From Mycolicibacter heraklionensis (GTDB lineage Bacteria; Actinomycetota; Actinomycetes; Mycobacteriales; Mycobacteriaceae): a stretch of DNA of 64,000 nucleotides. Below are positions 45,993-56,889 of the stretch, piece after piece; the first letter of the stretch is position 1; each line of letters opens with the position of its first letter. Below the pieces are notes generated by a model, which was given only the letters and a program-made list of their open reading frames with translations, was not told the origin of the DNA and searched no databases. The stretch spans positions 1 through 64,000 of the forward strand of contig LZME01000068.1 in NCBI GenBank assembly GCA_001673575.1, given 5' to 3'. Made by a program: the position numbers and the translations under genes.

Positions 45993-47310
45993 TCGGCGCG
46001 AGGACCCGGTCGTCATCACCGGCCTCGGCGTCGAGGCGCCCGGTGGGATCGACACCGCCGAGCAGTACTGGTCACTACTGGCCGACGGGCGCGAGGCGCT
46101 GAGCACCATCCCCGAAGACCGCGACTGGGCCGTGCGGGAACTCATCGAGGGATCGCACCGCGACGGCTTCAAGCCGATCTGCAACGCGGGCGGATTCCTG
46201 TCCGGCGCCGCCGAATTCGATCCCGGATTCTTCGGTATCGCGCCACGCGAGGCGGTTGCGATGGACCCGCAGCAGCGGGTGGCACTGCGGGTGGCATGGC
46301 GCGCGCTGGAAGACGCCGGCATCAATCCCGACGAACTCACCGGACACGACGTCGGCGTGTACCTCGGTGCCTCGGTCACCGGCTACGGCCCGGACATGGC
46401 GCAGTTCAGCGCGCACAGCGGTCACCTGCTGCCCGGCACCGCACTGTCGGTGATCTCCGGCCGGATCGCCTACACCCTGGGCCTGGCCGGCCCGGCGATC
46501 ACCGTCGACACCTCCTGCTCGTCGGCGCTGTCCGCGTTGCACCTGGCGGTGCAGGCGATTCAGACCGGTGACACCGATATGGCGCTCGCCGGTGGGGTGT
46601 GCGTGATGGGCTCACCTGGCTTCTTCGTCGAGTTCTCCAAGCAGCACGCCCTCTCCGATGACGGCCACTGCCGGCCCTACAGTGCCGCCGCCACCGGAAC
46701 GGTGTGGGCCGAAGGCGCTGGAATCTTTGTGCTGCAACGAAAATCAGCCGCGCTGCGCGACCGCCGCCACATCTACGGCGAGATCATGGCCAGCCGACTC
46801 AACCAGGACGGTCACACCACGGGCCTGCTCACCCCCAGCGAACAGGCCCAGCAGCGACTGTTCCGGCACGCCCTGGCCGACGCAGGCGTGCACCCCAGCC
46901 AGGTCGGGATGATCGAGGGCCACGGAACCGGAACCCGCGTCGGTGACCCGGTAGAGCTGCGCTCGCTGATCAGCGTCTACGGCACCGACACGACGGCCGG
47001 CGCCGGACCGCGGCTCGGCTCGGTCAAATCCAACATCGGGCATACCCAGGCCGCGGCCGGGGCACTCGGGTTGACCAAAGTACTGCTGGCCGCCGAGCAC
47101 CAGGCGATCCCGCCCACCCTGCATGTGCGCGATGGCTGGCACGACGGCATCGACTGGGACGGCCACGGAATCACCCTGGCTGAAACCATCACCGCCTGGC
47201 CCGCCAGTGACGGCCGCCGGATCGGCTCGGTGTCGGCGTTCGGGATGAGCGGCACCAACGCGCATCTGATCGTCGGGGTGGACGACCTTTCCGGGGCCAC
47301 TCCGTGCTGA
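45985..47310 (+). CDS. mbtC: Polyketide synthase MbtC (ketosynthase)
   Basis: A 441-residue stand-alone KS. Active Cys178 in DTSCSSALSAL, HGTGTRVGDPVE and SNIGHTQAAAG supply the two His. It works with MbtD to build the short 3-hydroxy acid unit of mycobactin. ATG 45985 lies inside the mbtT end. It overlaps mbtD by 7 bases. Confidence 0.95.
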   Translation: MNDRREDPVVITGLGVEAPGGIDTAEQYWSLLADGREALSTIPEDRDWAVRELIEGSHRDGFKPICNAGGFLSGAAEFDPGFFGIAPREAVAMDPQQRVALRVAWRALEDAGINPDELTGHDVGVYLGASVTGYGPDMAQFSAHSGHLLPGTALSVISGRIAYTLGLAGPAITVDTSCSSALSALHLAVQAIQTGDTDMALAGGVCVMGSPGFFVEFSKQHALSDDGHCRPYSAAATGTVWAEGAGIFVLQRKSAALRDRRHIYGEIMASRLNQDGHTTGLLTPSEQAQQRLFRHALADAGVHPSQVGMIEGHGTGTRVGDPVELRSLISVYGTDTTAGAGPRLGSVKSNIGHTQAAAGALGLTKVLLAAEHQAIPPTLHVRDGWHDGIDWDGHGITLAETITAWPASDGRRIGSVSAFGMSGTNAHLIVGVDDLSGATPC

Positions 47311-50246
47311 ACAAGAACCACCCGAGCACCCTGCCCGACGGCCGGATCCCCGTGCTGATCTCGGCGCACGCCCGCGACCTGGTGGCCGCCGAGGCCGGCG
47401 GCCTGGCGCGTTACCTGCACACTCACCCCGCAGAGGTCTCCGCGGTCGCCCAGACCCTGCGGGCCACCCGCCCGCTACGCCGCTACCGCGCGGTGATCCG
47501 CGCCCGCGACGCCGCCGAGCTCATTGCCGGCCTCGACGCCGTCTACCGCGGCGTCGACCACCCACTGGTGGCCGGGTCGCATCAACCCGAGACCGCTCGC
47601 ACCGCCTTCGTGTTCCCCGGCCAGGGGAATCAATGGCCCGGCATGGGTACCGAGCTGCTCGGCGTCGCGGCATACCGCGCCGAGGCGGACCGCTGCCATG
47701 ACGCCTTCCTGCGCGCCGGTCACGCCTCGCCGCTGAACTACCTGCGCGGCACCGATGACACAGACCCGGTCGTGGTCCAGGCTGCCCAATTCACCCACGC
47801 CGCAGCGCTGGCCGCCACCTGGCGGCATTTCGGCGTGCTGCCCGACATCACCGTCGGCCACAGCCTGGGGGAGGTAGCCGCCGCCTACACCGCCGGCGTG
47901 GTGGACTTGGATGCCGCCGTGGCGGTGGTGGCCGCACGGGCGCAGCTGACCGATCTGCTGGCCGCCAACGCACCGGTCCGGTTCGGCATGGCGATGGTCG
48001 CCCTGAACGCCGACGCCGCCACCGAACTGATCGCCGCCACCCCCGGTTGGCTGGAGCTCTCGGTGGTCAACGGCCCCGAATCGGTGGTCGTGTCCGGCGA
48101 GTGGCCGGCCATCCAGCAGGTTCTGGAAGCCGCCGGCCGCCGTGGAGTGTTCGCCCGCGAGCTGCCGGTGCGCTACCCGGCGCACACCAGCGCCCTGGAG
48201 CCGCTGCGAGAGCAGCTGACCGGGCAGCTTCCCGACGCGCAATTCCACAGCGCCCCGGTGGAATTCATCGGATCGGTGTACGGCGGCCCGATCCCGCCAG
48301 CCGCAACGTTCCGGCAGTACTGGTTCGACAATCTGCGCCGACAGGTCCGGTTCGACTTGGCCGCGGCCGCCGCGGTGGCCCGCGGCGTCACCACGTTCAT
48401 CGAGATGTCGGCGCACCCGACCCTGCTGGTGGCGCTCGGCGACTCCGTCGGTGCCGCCCAGGTGCTGGGCAGTACCGACCGTGACCAGCCGGCCGGTGAG
48501 GCGCTGGCCGCCAACATCGCCGCCGCGGCGATCGCCGACCCGGGCTACCGCTGGCGAGATTTCGCCCCGCCGAATGCTCCTGCGCTGCTGCGGCATTTCC
48601 CGCACGCACCGATGCACACCAACCGGCTGTGGGCCGGCACGGAGACGTCTGTGCCGCGCCATCGGATGCCGGTGGTCATGACGGAAAGCTGGCTGCCGGT
48701 CACCGAGCCGCAGCAGCGGCCCGCGAGGGTGGCCGTCGTCGACTATGCCGGGCAATCGGCTGAGCTGACCGCGCACTTGGCGGCGGCACTGGACGCCGAA
48801 CTGGTCGGCCCCGCCGACGCCGAATTCCTGGTTCTGGTGGCTCCGCTCGCCGACGCGGTCGACATCACCACGGCCACAACCGAGTTCGCCGGTCACGCGG
48901 CCAGCCAGGGCATTGTTCAGCCCGGACAGAACTGTCGCCGGGTATGGCTGGTCACCCGCGGCGCCGAGCAACTCGACGCCGATCCGCCACCGCGCCCCGG
49001 TGGCGCCGCGCTGGCCGCGCTGCACCGCAGCATCGGATTCGACTACCCCGATCACACGTTCGCGCACCTGGACCTACCGGTGCAGCCCACCGCCGCAGAC
49101 CTGCGAGCCGCCGGCGCCGCACTCCAGTTGACCGACACCGAAGTCGCGGTGCGTGCCGGGAAGTTGGCAACCCGCCGATTCGTCGAGTCCACCACCGCCG
49201 CAACGGCGCCGACGGTCCCGGAGACCGTGGTGATCAGCGGCGGAACCGGTGCGATCGGATTGGCCTACGCGGTGTTCTGCGCCGACCACGGCGCCCGCGA
49301 CATCGTCCTGCTCAGTCGCAGCGGGGCCACCGATGCGACTACACCGCAAATGGATGCGCTGCGTGCGCGAACCGGGGCGCGCATCACCGCGATCCGCTGC
49401 GACATCACCGATGACGCCGCAGTCGCGGCGGTCATTGCGCAATATCGGCCGGTACCGGCTGGGCTGCTGGTGCATACCGCGTCAGCAGAGGCCGTGGCCG
49501 CGACGAAGATCACCGCCGAGGCGGTGCGGGACGCGTTCGGCGCCAAAGTGATCGGACTGGACAACCTGGCACGGCACTGGCCGCTGGGCGCCGACGCGCG
49601 CGTGCTGGTCTGCTCGTCGGTACTGGCGCTGTGGGGCGGCTCGGGACACGGGCTCTACGCGGCGGCCAACCGGATGGCGGACACGCTGGTGGGACAACTT
49701 CGGGCGCAGGGCCTGTGCGCCACCTCCATTCGCTGGGGACTGTGGCGCAGCGTGGCCGTGGTCAGCGGCGAGGAGAAGGACCGGATCGCCCGAACCGGCC
49801 TCACCCCGATGGCCCCGGAGGCCGCGATCACCGCCGGACTTCTTGCTGCGCCGGGCGACCCGGCGATCCTGGCCGCCGACTTCGACCGACTCGCGGTGTT
49901 CTTCGACAGCCAGGGCGTGCCCTCGCCGTTCGACGCATCACTGACCGCCGCGACGGTAGATGGGCAGGCCGATCGCCCGATCGGTGAGGTGGTGGCCGAC
50001 GAACTGGTGACGGTGCTCGGCTTGGAAGGCCCCGACGACATCGACATGCACCGGGCCTTGGTCGATCTCGGCCTGGATTCACTTCTCGCACTGGACCTGC
50101 GCAAGCGCTTGGGGCGGGCCACCGGCCTGCGGGTGGCGCTCGGTCCACTGCTGGCCGGAATGACCGGAGCCCAGCTGACGGCGGCGCTGACCGATGACGC
50201 AGCGCCGGCCGCGGCTACCGAAAGGACTGTGTTCACCCATGACTGA
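47304..50246 (+). CDS. mbtD: Polyketide synthase MbtD (AT-KR-ACP)
   Basis: A 980-residue PKS. Acyltransferase (FVFPGQGNQWPGMG; nucleophile GHSLGE near 185), ketoreductase (GGTGAIGLAYAVF near 645; YAAANRMADTL) and acyl carrier (LGLDSLLALDLR near 922). It supplies the extender, reduction and tethering for MbtC. GTG start overlaps mbtC. Its stop overlaps the mbtE ATG by 8 bases. Confidence 0.94.
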   Translation: MLNKNHPSTLPDGRIPVLISAHARDLVAAEAGGLARYLHTHPAEVSAVAQTLRATRPLRRYRAVIRARDAAELIAGLDAVYRGVDHPLVAGSHQPETARTAFVFPGQGNQWPGMGTELLGVAAYRAEADRCHDAFLRAGHASPLNYLRGTDDTDPVVVQAAQFTHAAALAATWRHFGVLPDITVGHSLGEVAAAYTAGVVDLDAAVAVVAARAQLTDLLAANAPVRFGMAMVALNADAATELIAATPGWLELSVVNGPESVVVSGEWPAIQQVLEAAGRRGVFARELPVRYPAHTSALEPLREQLTGQLPDAQFHSAPVEFIGSVYGGPIPPAATFRQYWFDNLRRQVRFDLAAAAAVARGVTTFIEMSAHPTLLVALGDSVGAAQVLGSTDRDQPAGEALAANIAAAAIADPGYRWRDFAPPNAPALLRHFPHAPMHTNRLWAGTETSVPRHRMPVVMTESWLPVTEPQQRPARVAVVDYAGQSAELTAHLAAALDAELVGPADAEFLVLVAPLADAVDITTATTEFAGHAASQGIVQPGQNCRRVWLVTRGAEQLDADPPPRPGGAALAALHRSIGFDYPDHTFAHLDLPVQPTAADLRAAGAALQLTDTEVAVRAGKLATRRFVESTTAATAPTVPETVVISGGTGAIGLAYAVFCADHGARDIVLLSRSGATDATTPQMDALRARTGARITAIRCDITDDAAVAAVIAQYRPVPAGLLVHTASAEAVAATKITAEAVRDAFGAKVIGLDNLARHWPLGADARVLVCSSVLALWGGSGHGLYAAANRMADTLVGQLRAQGLCATSIRWGLWRSVAVVSGEEKDRIARTGLTPMAPEAAITAGLLAAPGDPAILAADFDRLAVFFDSQGVPSPFDASLTAATVDGQADRPIGEVVADELVTVLGLEGPDDIDMHRALVDLGLDSLLALDLRKRLGRATGLRVALGPLLAGMTGAQLTAALTDDAAPAAATERTVFTHD

Positions 50247-53200
50247 CACCGGCGGTTTAGCGAGGTTCGACGAAGGAGAGGCGAAGCTGGAATCGCCGCA
50301 GGAGCCCGGCGGTTTAGCGAGGTTCGACGAAGGAGAGGCGAAGCTGGAATCGCCGCATGGCGCCGTCGACCAGGCGACCGACCCCAACGAGCTGCGGCTG
50401 GAACTGCTGCGCCGCCGACTCGCCGAACGCGGGCTGGCCGCAACATCTGCCGAGCCGCAGTCCGGGCCGGCCAATGGGTCTGGGCCGCTGGCCATGAGCG
50501 ATGGACAACGCCGCATGTGGTTCGTGCAGGCGCTCGACCCAGACGGCGCACTGGCCAACATCGCGGTCTCCTACCGTCTCACCGGCCCGCTGGACGGCGC
50601 CCGACTGCAGGCCGCGCTGGCCGCGGTGGCCGCGCGCCACCCGGTGTTGCGCACCGTCTACGCCGTCGACGACGCGGGCGAACCGCACCCGGTGATCGCT
50701 GAGGTCACGCCCGGGTTTGCCACCCACGATCTGTCCGACCTCGCCGAACAGGCCCGCGCGTTGCGCCTGGAAGTTCTGGCCCAACGCGAATTCGGCACCC
50801 CGTTCCGGCTGGATTCCGATGCCCCGCTGCGACTCACCCTGGTTCGGGTCGCACCAGATGAACACATCCTGCTGCTGGTGGCTCACCACATCGCCTGGGA
50901 CGACGACTCATGGGCGGTCTTCTTCGACGACCTCACGGCCGCCTACGCCGACCCCGAGCAGTTCGCCACCCGCGCCCCCGTCCCGCACCCCGTCGCCGCG
51001 GCGGGCTCCGGTCACGAAGCCGAGCTGACGTACTGGCGCACCCTGCTGGCCGACCCGCCGGACCCGCTGGAGCTGCCCGGTCCGCGCGGCTCGGCGGTAC
51101 CCAGCACGCTGCGCGCCGGCTTGTGCACCCGCACCCTGCCCGCCGAGTTGATGTCCGACATCACCGAACTGGCACGCGGCAACGGCGCCACGCCCTACGT
51201 GGTGATCGCCGCCGCGCTGTCCGCCCTGATCCACCGCTACACCGCCACCGATGATTTCCTCATCGCCTCACCGGTGCTCAACCGCACCGCCGGTACCGAA
51301 GGGGCGATCGGCTACTTCGGTAACACCGTGGTGCTGCGCGCGAAAGTTGACGCCGCCGCCCCGTTCAGCCAACTGCTGGCTCAAACCCGCGACGCCGCGC
51401 TGGGGGCCTTCGGCCACCAGGGCATCAACCTCGACCGGGTGGTGCGCGAACTCAACCCGGATCGGCGGCACGGGGGAGTGGAACGACTCACCCGGCTCAG
51501 CTTCGGTTTCCGCTCGACCCAGGGGGGCGGCTTCCAGCCGGACGGGATCACCTGCACCCGAGCCGATTACCGCGGCAAGGTCGCCCAGCTGCCGCTGGGA
51601 ATCATGGTGGAGGCCGGTACTGACGGCGCGCTGATCGAGGCCGAATACCTGCACGACGTGCTCGACGAGGCATTGGTCGAGCAGTTGCTGCGCCACCTGG
51701 TGCAGCTGCTGTCGGCCGCCGTGGCACAGCCCCAGACGACCGTCGGCGAGCTGGACATGCTCGGCGATGAGGATCGGGCCTGGCTGGACGCGATCTCCCG
51801 CGGACCCGACTTCGTCCCGCCTCCGGGGGCGCCGGCCACGCTGGGCTCGCTGGTAGCCGACCGGGCCGCGGCCACCCCGAACGCCATCGCCGTCGTCGAC
51901 GACCACGGTCGGTACAGCTACGCCGAGATCAACGCGCGCGCCAACCGGATCGCACACCACCTGATCGCCGCGGGTATCGGCACCGAAGACAAGGTCGCGG
52001 TGCTGTTCGGCCGCTCGACGGATCTGGTGGTCACCGCCCTGGGTATCGCCAAGGCCGGCGCCGCCTACGTTCCCATCGACCCCGAATACCCGCCGGACCG
52101 TATCGAATTCATCCTCGGTGACGCCCGGCCGTCGATCGTGCTGCGGGAGCCGCTGACCGACGACGAGCTGGCCGGCCGGCCCGACACCGATCCGACCGAC
52201 GCCGACCGGGTGCGCCCGCTGCGTTCGGAGAATCTGGCCTACCTCATCTACACCTCGGGTTCGACCGGATTGCCTAAGGGCGTCGAGGTATCGCACGCCC
52301 CGATCACCGAGTACCTGGTGTGGTTCGGCGGCGAATACGGCATCGACGACACCGACGTTCTGCTGCAGGTCGCGTCACCGAGCTTCGACGTGTCGATCGG
52401 CGAACTGTTCGGAACCCTGGGAAACGGTGCCCGGCTGGTGATTCCGCGCCCGGACGGGCTCCGCGACATCGGCTACCTGACCGACCTGCTGCAGCGCGAA
52501 GGCGTCACCGCCATGCACTTCGTGCCGTCGCTGCTGGGTCTGTTCCTGTCGCTGCCCGGCGTGAACCAATGGCGCACCCTGCGGCGCATCCCGATCGGTG
52601 GCGAACCGCTGCCGGGCGAACTCGCGGACAAGTTCCACGCCACCTTCGACGCCCTGCTGCACAACTTCTACGGCCCCACCGAGACCGTGGTCAACTCGTC
52701 TAGACACAAGGTGGAAGGCCCCCAGGGCAACCGGATCGTGCCGATCGGCAGCCCGAACATCAACACCACCATGTGGCTGCTCGACGACGCGCTGCAGCCG
52801 GTGCCGGTCGGGGTGATCGGCGAGATCTACATCGGCGGAACCCATGTGGCCCGCGGCTACTTCGACCGTCCTGGCCTGACCGCCGAGCGATTCGTCGCCG
52901 ACCCGTGGACGCCCGGCCAGCGGCTGTACCGCACCGGTGATCTGGCCCGCCGCAACGCCGCCGGCGACCTGGAATTCATCGGCCGCGCCGACGACCAGGT
53001 CAAGGTCCGCGGCTTCCGGATCGAGCTCGGCGAGGTGGCCTCGGCCATCTCGGTGGACCCCAGCGTCGGCCAGTGCGTGGTCGTGGTTTCGGACCTTCCC
53101 GGGTTGGGCCGCAGCCTGGTCGCCTACCTGACCCCCGCCGGCCCTGGCGCCGGGGAAGACACCGTCGAGGTCCCGCGGATCCGGGCCCGAGTGGCCGCGG

Positions 53201-56200
53201 CGTTGCCGGAATACATGGCGCCGGCGGCCTACGTGGTGGTCGACGACATCCCGATCACCGCGCACGGCAAGATCGATCGGGCCGCGCTGCCTGACCCGCA
53301 GCCGATCGAGAGCACGCCCTACCGAGAGCCGCAGACCGACACCGAACACGTGGTGGCGCAACTGTTCGCCCAACTGCTCTCCCGTGACAAGGTGGGCGCC
53401 GACGACTCGTTCTTCGACCTCGGCGGCCACTCGCTGCTGGCCACCAAACTGGTCGCGGCGATCCGCGCCCGCTGCGAGGTGGAGATCGGTATCCGGGAGA
53501 TCTTCGAGGCCAGCACGGTGGCCCGACTGGCCGCCGCGATCGACCGGGCCCCGGCCGCGCAACCCGGGGAGAACGGGGCCGGGCGACCGCCGCTGGTCGC
53601 GGTACCGCGCTTCGGCGACGCCCCCGTCTCGGCGTCGCAGCTGCGAACCTGGTTCGCCTACCGACTGGACCCCAATTCCACCGGCGACCACATTCCGCTG
53701 ACGGCCCGGCTCACCGGCCCCTGCGACACGGCGGCGCTGACCGCCGCGATCGGCGACATGGTGGGCCGCCACGACAGTCTGCGCACCACATTCCGCGAGA
53801 TCGACGGTCTGCCGCATCAGGTCATCAACGCCCCCGCGGCGGTGCCGGTGACCGAACTGCAGTGCCCTGAAACCGATCCGGCAGCCGTCGCGGCGTGGAC
53901 GCGTGCCCGACTCGACGAGCAGCGCGGCACCGCGTTCGACCTGGAACGGGATTGGCCGATTCGGGCGGCGCTGCTGCACCTGCCCGGCGACGAACGGGTG
54001 CTGTCGTTGGTGGTGCACCACATCGCCGCCGACCATTGGTCGGTCGAGGTGCTCTTCACCGACCTGCTGATCGCCTACCGGTCCCGCGCGGCCGGCTCCG
54101 CACCGGGATGGGAGCCGCTGGCGTTGCAGTACGCGGACTTCGCGCACTGGCAGGGCGAACTGCTGCGTGACGAGTCCGGTCTGATCGAGGCACAACGCCG
54201 GTACTGGATCGAGCAACTGGCCGGCCTGGCCGACGACACCGGGCCGCGGCCGGACTTTCCCCGGCCCGCCACCGCCAACGGCTCCGGCGACTCGGTCGCG
54301 TTCACCGTCCCCCCGCAGGTACGAGCGGGGCTGGCGGCACTGGCCCGCGAGACCGGCGCCACCGAGTTCATGGTGGTGCAGTCCGCGGTCGCGGTGCTGC
54401 TGCATCTGGCCGGCAGCGGCGACGACATCCCGCTCGGGGTGCCGATCGCCGGACGCACCGACAACGCTCTAGACAACCTGGTCGGGTTCTTCGTCAACAT
54501 CGTCGTGCTGCGAAACCGGTTGTCCGGCAACCCCACACTGCGCGAGGTGGTAACCCGGGCGAGGGAAGCCGCACTGGGCGCCTACGCGCATGCCGACCTG
54601 CCGTTCGACCGGCTGGTAGAGGCGCTCAACCCGGTCCGCACGCTGTCGCGTAACCCGCTGTTCCAGGTGGTGGTCCACGTCCGCGAGGCCGCCGACGTCA
54701 CCCACGTCATCGACAGTGGGCCCGACGGCGACCTGGTCTTCCGCACCGTGATGCCCACATTCGACATCGCCCACGCCGACCTGTCGGTGAATCTGTTCAC
54801 CACAGCCGACTCCGACGGGGAAGGCTATGACGGACATCTGATCTACCGCACCGACCTCTACGAGCGCGCCACCGTGCAGCGACTGGCCGACTGGCTGGGC
54901 CGGGTGCTGGCGACCATGGCCGGCGATCCGGGACGGGCGCTGCGCGACATCAGCCTGGTCGACGATGAGCAACGCGAGCGCATCGTGGGGCAGTGGAGCC
55001 GCGGTGGCGAGATCCCCGCGGGCGATCCGCAAACCATCGCCGCCGTGCTGGCGCCCAGCCGCAGCTTCGACGGCGTCGCCGTGCGATGTGCCGGAGCCGA
55101 ACTCACCTACCCGCAGCTGCATTCCCGCTCCGACCGGCTTGCCGAGCTGTTGATCGCCGCCGGCGTGGAACCCGGAACCCTGGTGGGTCTGTCGGTGCGT
55201 CGCGATCTGGATCTGCCGGTGGCGCTGGTCGGCATCATGAAGGCCGGCGCCGGCTATTTCCCGCTGGATCCGAGCTATCCGCGCCAGCGTCTCGAGTTCA
55301 TGATCGACGACGTCGCGCCCAAGGTGGTCCTGGTCAGCGAGGCCACCCGGGACGCGATTCCCGCGCCGGACGGTGTCACGCTGCTGTGCCTGGACGACGC
55401 CGACGTGCAGGCGGAACTGCGCAAAGACACTGGCGGGGTGCATCTTCCGGTCCCGCACCCCGAAGACCCGATGTATCTGGTGTTCACCTCCGGCTCCACC
55501 GGTATGCCCAAGGGCGTGCTCGGCACCCACCGGTCGATGAGCGCACGCCTGAACTGGCAGATCGCCCACTATCCGGTCAGTGGTGAGGACATCCGGCTGG
55601 CCCAGTCGTCGATGACGTTCCTGGAAGGCGGCATGGAGATGCTGGCCGGGCTGGCCGCCGGGGCGACGCTGATTCTGGCCGACGACAACGAGTTCCGTAA
55701 CCCCGAGGCACTGGCCCGGCTGATCACCGACGAGCGGGTGGCTCAGGTGACCGCGGTGGCCAGCCTGATCTCGGTGCTGGTCGACTCTGCACCCGAGGCA
55801 GTGCGCGGTCTGCGCCGGCTGGTCTGCAGCGGCGAGCCCGTCTCAGCGGACCTGCTGGCCCGGCTCGGCGGGGCGCTTGATCCGGATGCTCAACTGCTCA
55901 ACAACTTCGGTGCCACCGAAACCTCGGGTGCAGTGGTGCGCGGTGAGCTGGAGCCGCCCACGCCGAAACTGGGCCGGCCCACACCCGGGTCGCAGGCCTA
56001 CCTGCTTGACGACGCGTTGCAGCCGGTGCCGCCCGGGGTGGTCGGCGAGGTCTATTACGCGGGCCCGCAGATCGTCCGCGGCTACTGGAAGCGGCCGGGA
56101 CTGACCTCGACCCGCTTCGTCGCCAACCCCTTCTCCAAGACGCCCGGCGACCGGCTCTATCGCAGTGGCGACCGGGCGCGCTGGACCGTCGACGGAGTGT

Positions 56201-56889
56201 TGGAGTTTGTTGGCCGCACCGACCACCAGGTCAAGGTGCGTGGCTTCCGGGTGGAGCTGGCCGAGGTCGAGGCCGCGTTGCGTGGCGCACCGGGAGTGGC
56301 GATGGCCGCTGCTCGCACCTGGGAGCAGCGCGGTGTCACGACGCTGGCCGGCTATCTGGTGCCTGCGGCCCCGGTTGCCGACGCGGCGGGGTTCATCGCT
56401 TCGGTGCGCGCGGCCGTGGCCGCGACACTGCCGGGCTACATGGTCCCGTCATCGTTGACGGTGCTCGACGCCATGCCGTTGACGGACTCCGGGAAGCTGA
56501 ACCGGCCCGCGCTGCCGCAGCCGGCGGTGGCCACCCGCGGGGAATCGGACCCACCGGTCACCGCCACCGAACAGACCCTGGTCGGAATCTGCGCCGAATT
56601 GTTGGGTGTCGCGGCAATCGGGCGCAGCGACGGCTTCTTCGAACTCGGCGGCGACAGCATCCTGTCGGTACAGCTGGCCGCCCGGGCGCGCGCGGCGGGG
56701 CTGGACGTCGACCCGCGGATGATCTTCGAGCACCCGACGTTCGCCGAACTGGCCGCCGCCGTCGACGCTGCGGCTGCGACCGGTGGCACCCCGGAAGCCG
56801 CCGACACGGCGTTTGAACCGATGAGCGTCTCGGGGCTGAGCAACGACGCACTGGCCGATCTGACCGCCGCATGGGGTGATTCGCCGTGA
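50239..56889 (+). CDS. mbtE: Two-module NRPS MbtE (C-A-T-C-A-T)
   Basis: A 2216-residue NRPS. After an N-terminal linker with a tandem 19-residue repeat and a docking-like helix ([13 protein letters not shown]), module 1 has C ([10 protein letters not shown] about 215), A ([11 protein letters not shown] about 670, FDVS with Asp) and T (GGHSLLA about 1061). Module 2 has C (HHIAADHWS about 1259), A ([10 protein letters not shown] about 1750) and T (GGDSILS about 2137). Module 2 A has FLEGG where the usual FDxS Asp should be. M. tuberculosis MbtE is about 1682 residues and needs one hydroxylysine, so the second complete module is notable. It overlaps mbtF by GTGA. Confidence 0.93.
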   Translation: MTDTGGLARFDEGEAKLESPQEPGGLARFDEGEAKLESPHGAVDQATDPNELRLELLRRRLAERGLAATSAEPQSGPANGSGPLAMSDGQRRMWFVQALDPDGALANIAVSYRLTGPLDGARLQAALAAVAARHPVLRTVYAVDDAGEPHPVIAEVTPGFATHDLSDLAEQARALRLEVLAQREFGTPFRLDSDAPLRLTLVRVAPDEHILLLVAHHIAWDDDSWAVFFDDLTAAYADPEQFATRAPVPHPVAAAGSGHEAELTYWRTLLADPPDPLELPGPRGSAVPSTLRAGLCTRTLPAELMSDITELARGNGATPYVVIAAALSALIHRYTATDDFLIASPVLNRTAGTEGAIGYFGNTVVLRAKVDAAAPFSQLLAQTRDAALGAFGHQGINLDRVVRELNPDRRHGGVERLTRLSFGFRSTQGGGFQPDGITCTRADYRGKVAQLPLGIMVEAGTDGALIEAEYLHDVLDEALVEQLLRHLVQLLSAAVAQPQTTVGELDMLGDEDRAWLDAISRGPDFVPPPGAPATLGSLVADRAAATPNAIAVVDDHGRYSYAEINARANRIAHHLIAAGIGTEDKVAVLFGRSTDLVVTALGIAKAGAAYVPIDPEYPPDRIEFILGDARPSIVLREPLTDDELAGRPDTDPTDADRVRPLRSENLAYLIYTSGSTGLPKGVEVSHAPITEYLVWFGGEYGIDDTDVLLQVASPSFDVSIGELFGTLGNGARLVIPRPDGLRDIGYLTDLLQREGVTAMHFVPSLLGLFLSLPGVNQWRTLRRIPIGGEPLPGELADKFHATFDALLHNFYGPTETVVNSSRHKVEGPQGNRIVPIGSPNINTTMWLLDDALQPVPVGVIGEIYIGGTHVARGYFDRPGLTAERFVADPWTPGQRLYRTGDLARRNAAGDLEFIGRADDQVKVRGFRIELGEVASAISVDPSVGQCVVVVSDLPGLGRSLVAYLTPAGPGAGEDTVEVPRIRARVAAALPEYMAPAAYVVVDDIPITAHGKIDRAALPDPQPIESTPYREPQTDTEHVVAQLFAQLLSRDKVGADDSFFDLGGHSLLATKLVAAIRARCEVEIGIREIFEASTVARLAAAIDRAPAAQPGENGAGRPPLVAVPRFGDAPVSASQLRTWFAYRLDPNSTGDHIPLTARLTGPCDTAALTAAIGDMVGRHDSLRTTFREIDGLPHQVINAPAAVPVTELQCPETDPAAVAAWTRARLDEQRGTAFDLERDWPIRAALLHLPGDERVLSLVVHHIAADHWSVEVLFTDLLIAYRSRAAGSAPGWEPLALQYADFAHWQGELLRDESGLIEAQRRYWIEQLAGLADDTGPRPDFPRPATANGSGDSVAFTVPPQVRAGLAALARETGATEFMVVQSAVAVLLHLAGSGDDIPLGVPIAGRTDNALDNLVGFFVNIVVLRNRLSGNPTLREVVTRAREAALGAYAHADLPFDRLVEALNPVRTLSRNPLFQVVVHVREAADVTHVIDSGPDGDLVFRTVMPTFDIAHADLSVNLFTTADSDGEGYDGHLIYRTDLYERATVQRLADWLGRVLATMAGDPGRALRDISLVDDEQRERIVGQWSRGGEIPAGDPQTIAAVLAPSRSFDGVAVRCAGAELTYPQLHSRSDRLAELLIAAGVEPGTLVGLSVRRDLDLPVALVGIMKAGAGYFPLDPSYPRQRLEFMIDDVAPKVVLVSEATRDAIPAPDGVTLLCLDDADVQAELRKDTGGVHLPVPHPEDPMYLVFTSGSTGMPKGVLGTHRSMSARLNWQIAHYPVSGEDIRLAQSSMTFLEGGMEMLAGLAAGATLILADDNEFRNPEALARLITDERVAQVTAVASLISVLVDSAPEAVRGLRRLVCSGEPVSADLLARLGGALDPDAQLLNNFGATETSGAVVRGELEPPTPKLGRPTPGSQAYLLDDALQPVPPGVVGEVYYAGPQIVRGYWKRPGLTSTRFVANPFSKTPGDRLYRSGDRARWTVDGVLEFVGRTDHQVKVRGFRVELAEVEAALRGAPGVAMAAARTWEQRGVTTLAGYLVPAAPVADAAGFIASVRAAVAATLPGYMVPSSLTVLDAMPLTDSGKLNRPALPQPAVATRGESDPPVTATEQTLVGICAELLGVAAIGRSDGFFELGGDSILSVQLAARARAAGLDVDPRMIFEHPTFAELAAAVDAAAATGGTPEAADTAFEPMSVSGLSNDALADLTAAWGDSP
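50251..50357 (+). repeat. In-frame tandem repeat near the MbtE N-terminus
   Basis: Two identical 50-base copies at 50251-50300 and 50308-50357 (period 57 bases, 19 codons), each coding [16 protein letters not shown]. They lie in a linker upstream of the first condensation domain, so the frame and domains are preserved. Confidence 0.9.

Noticed and set aside
52375..54405. 676-codon minus-strand open frame opposite mbtE
   Set aside because: Shadow of the NRPS modules, rich in Arg/Gly/His with no domain features.
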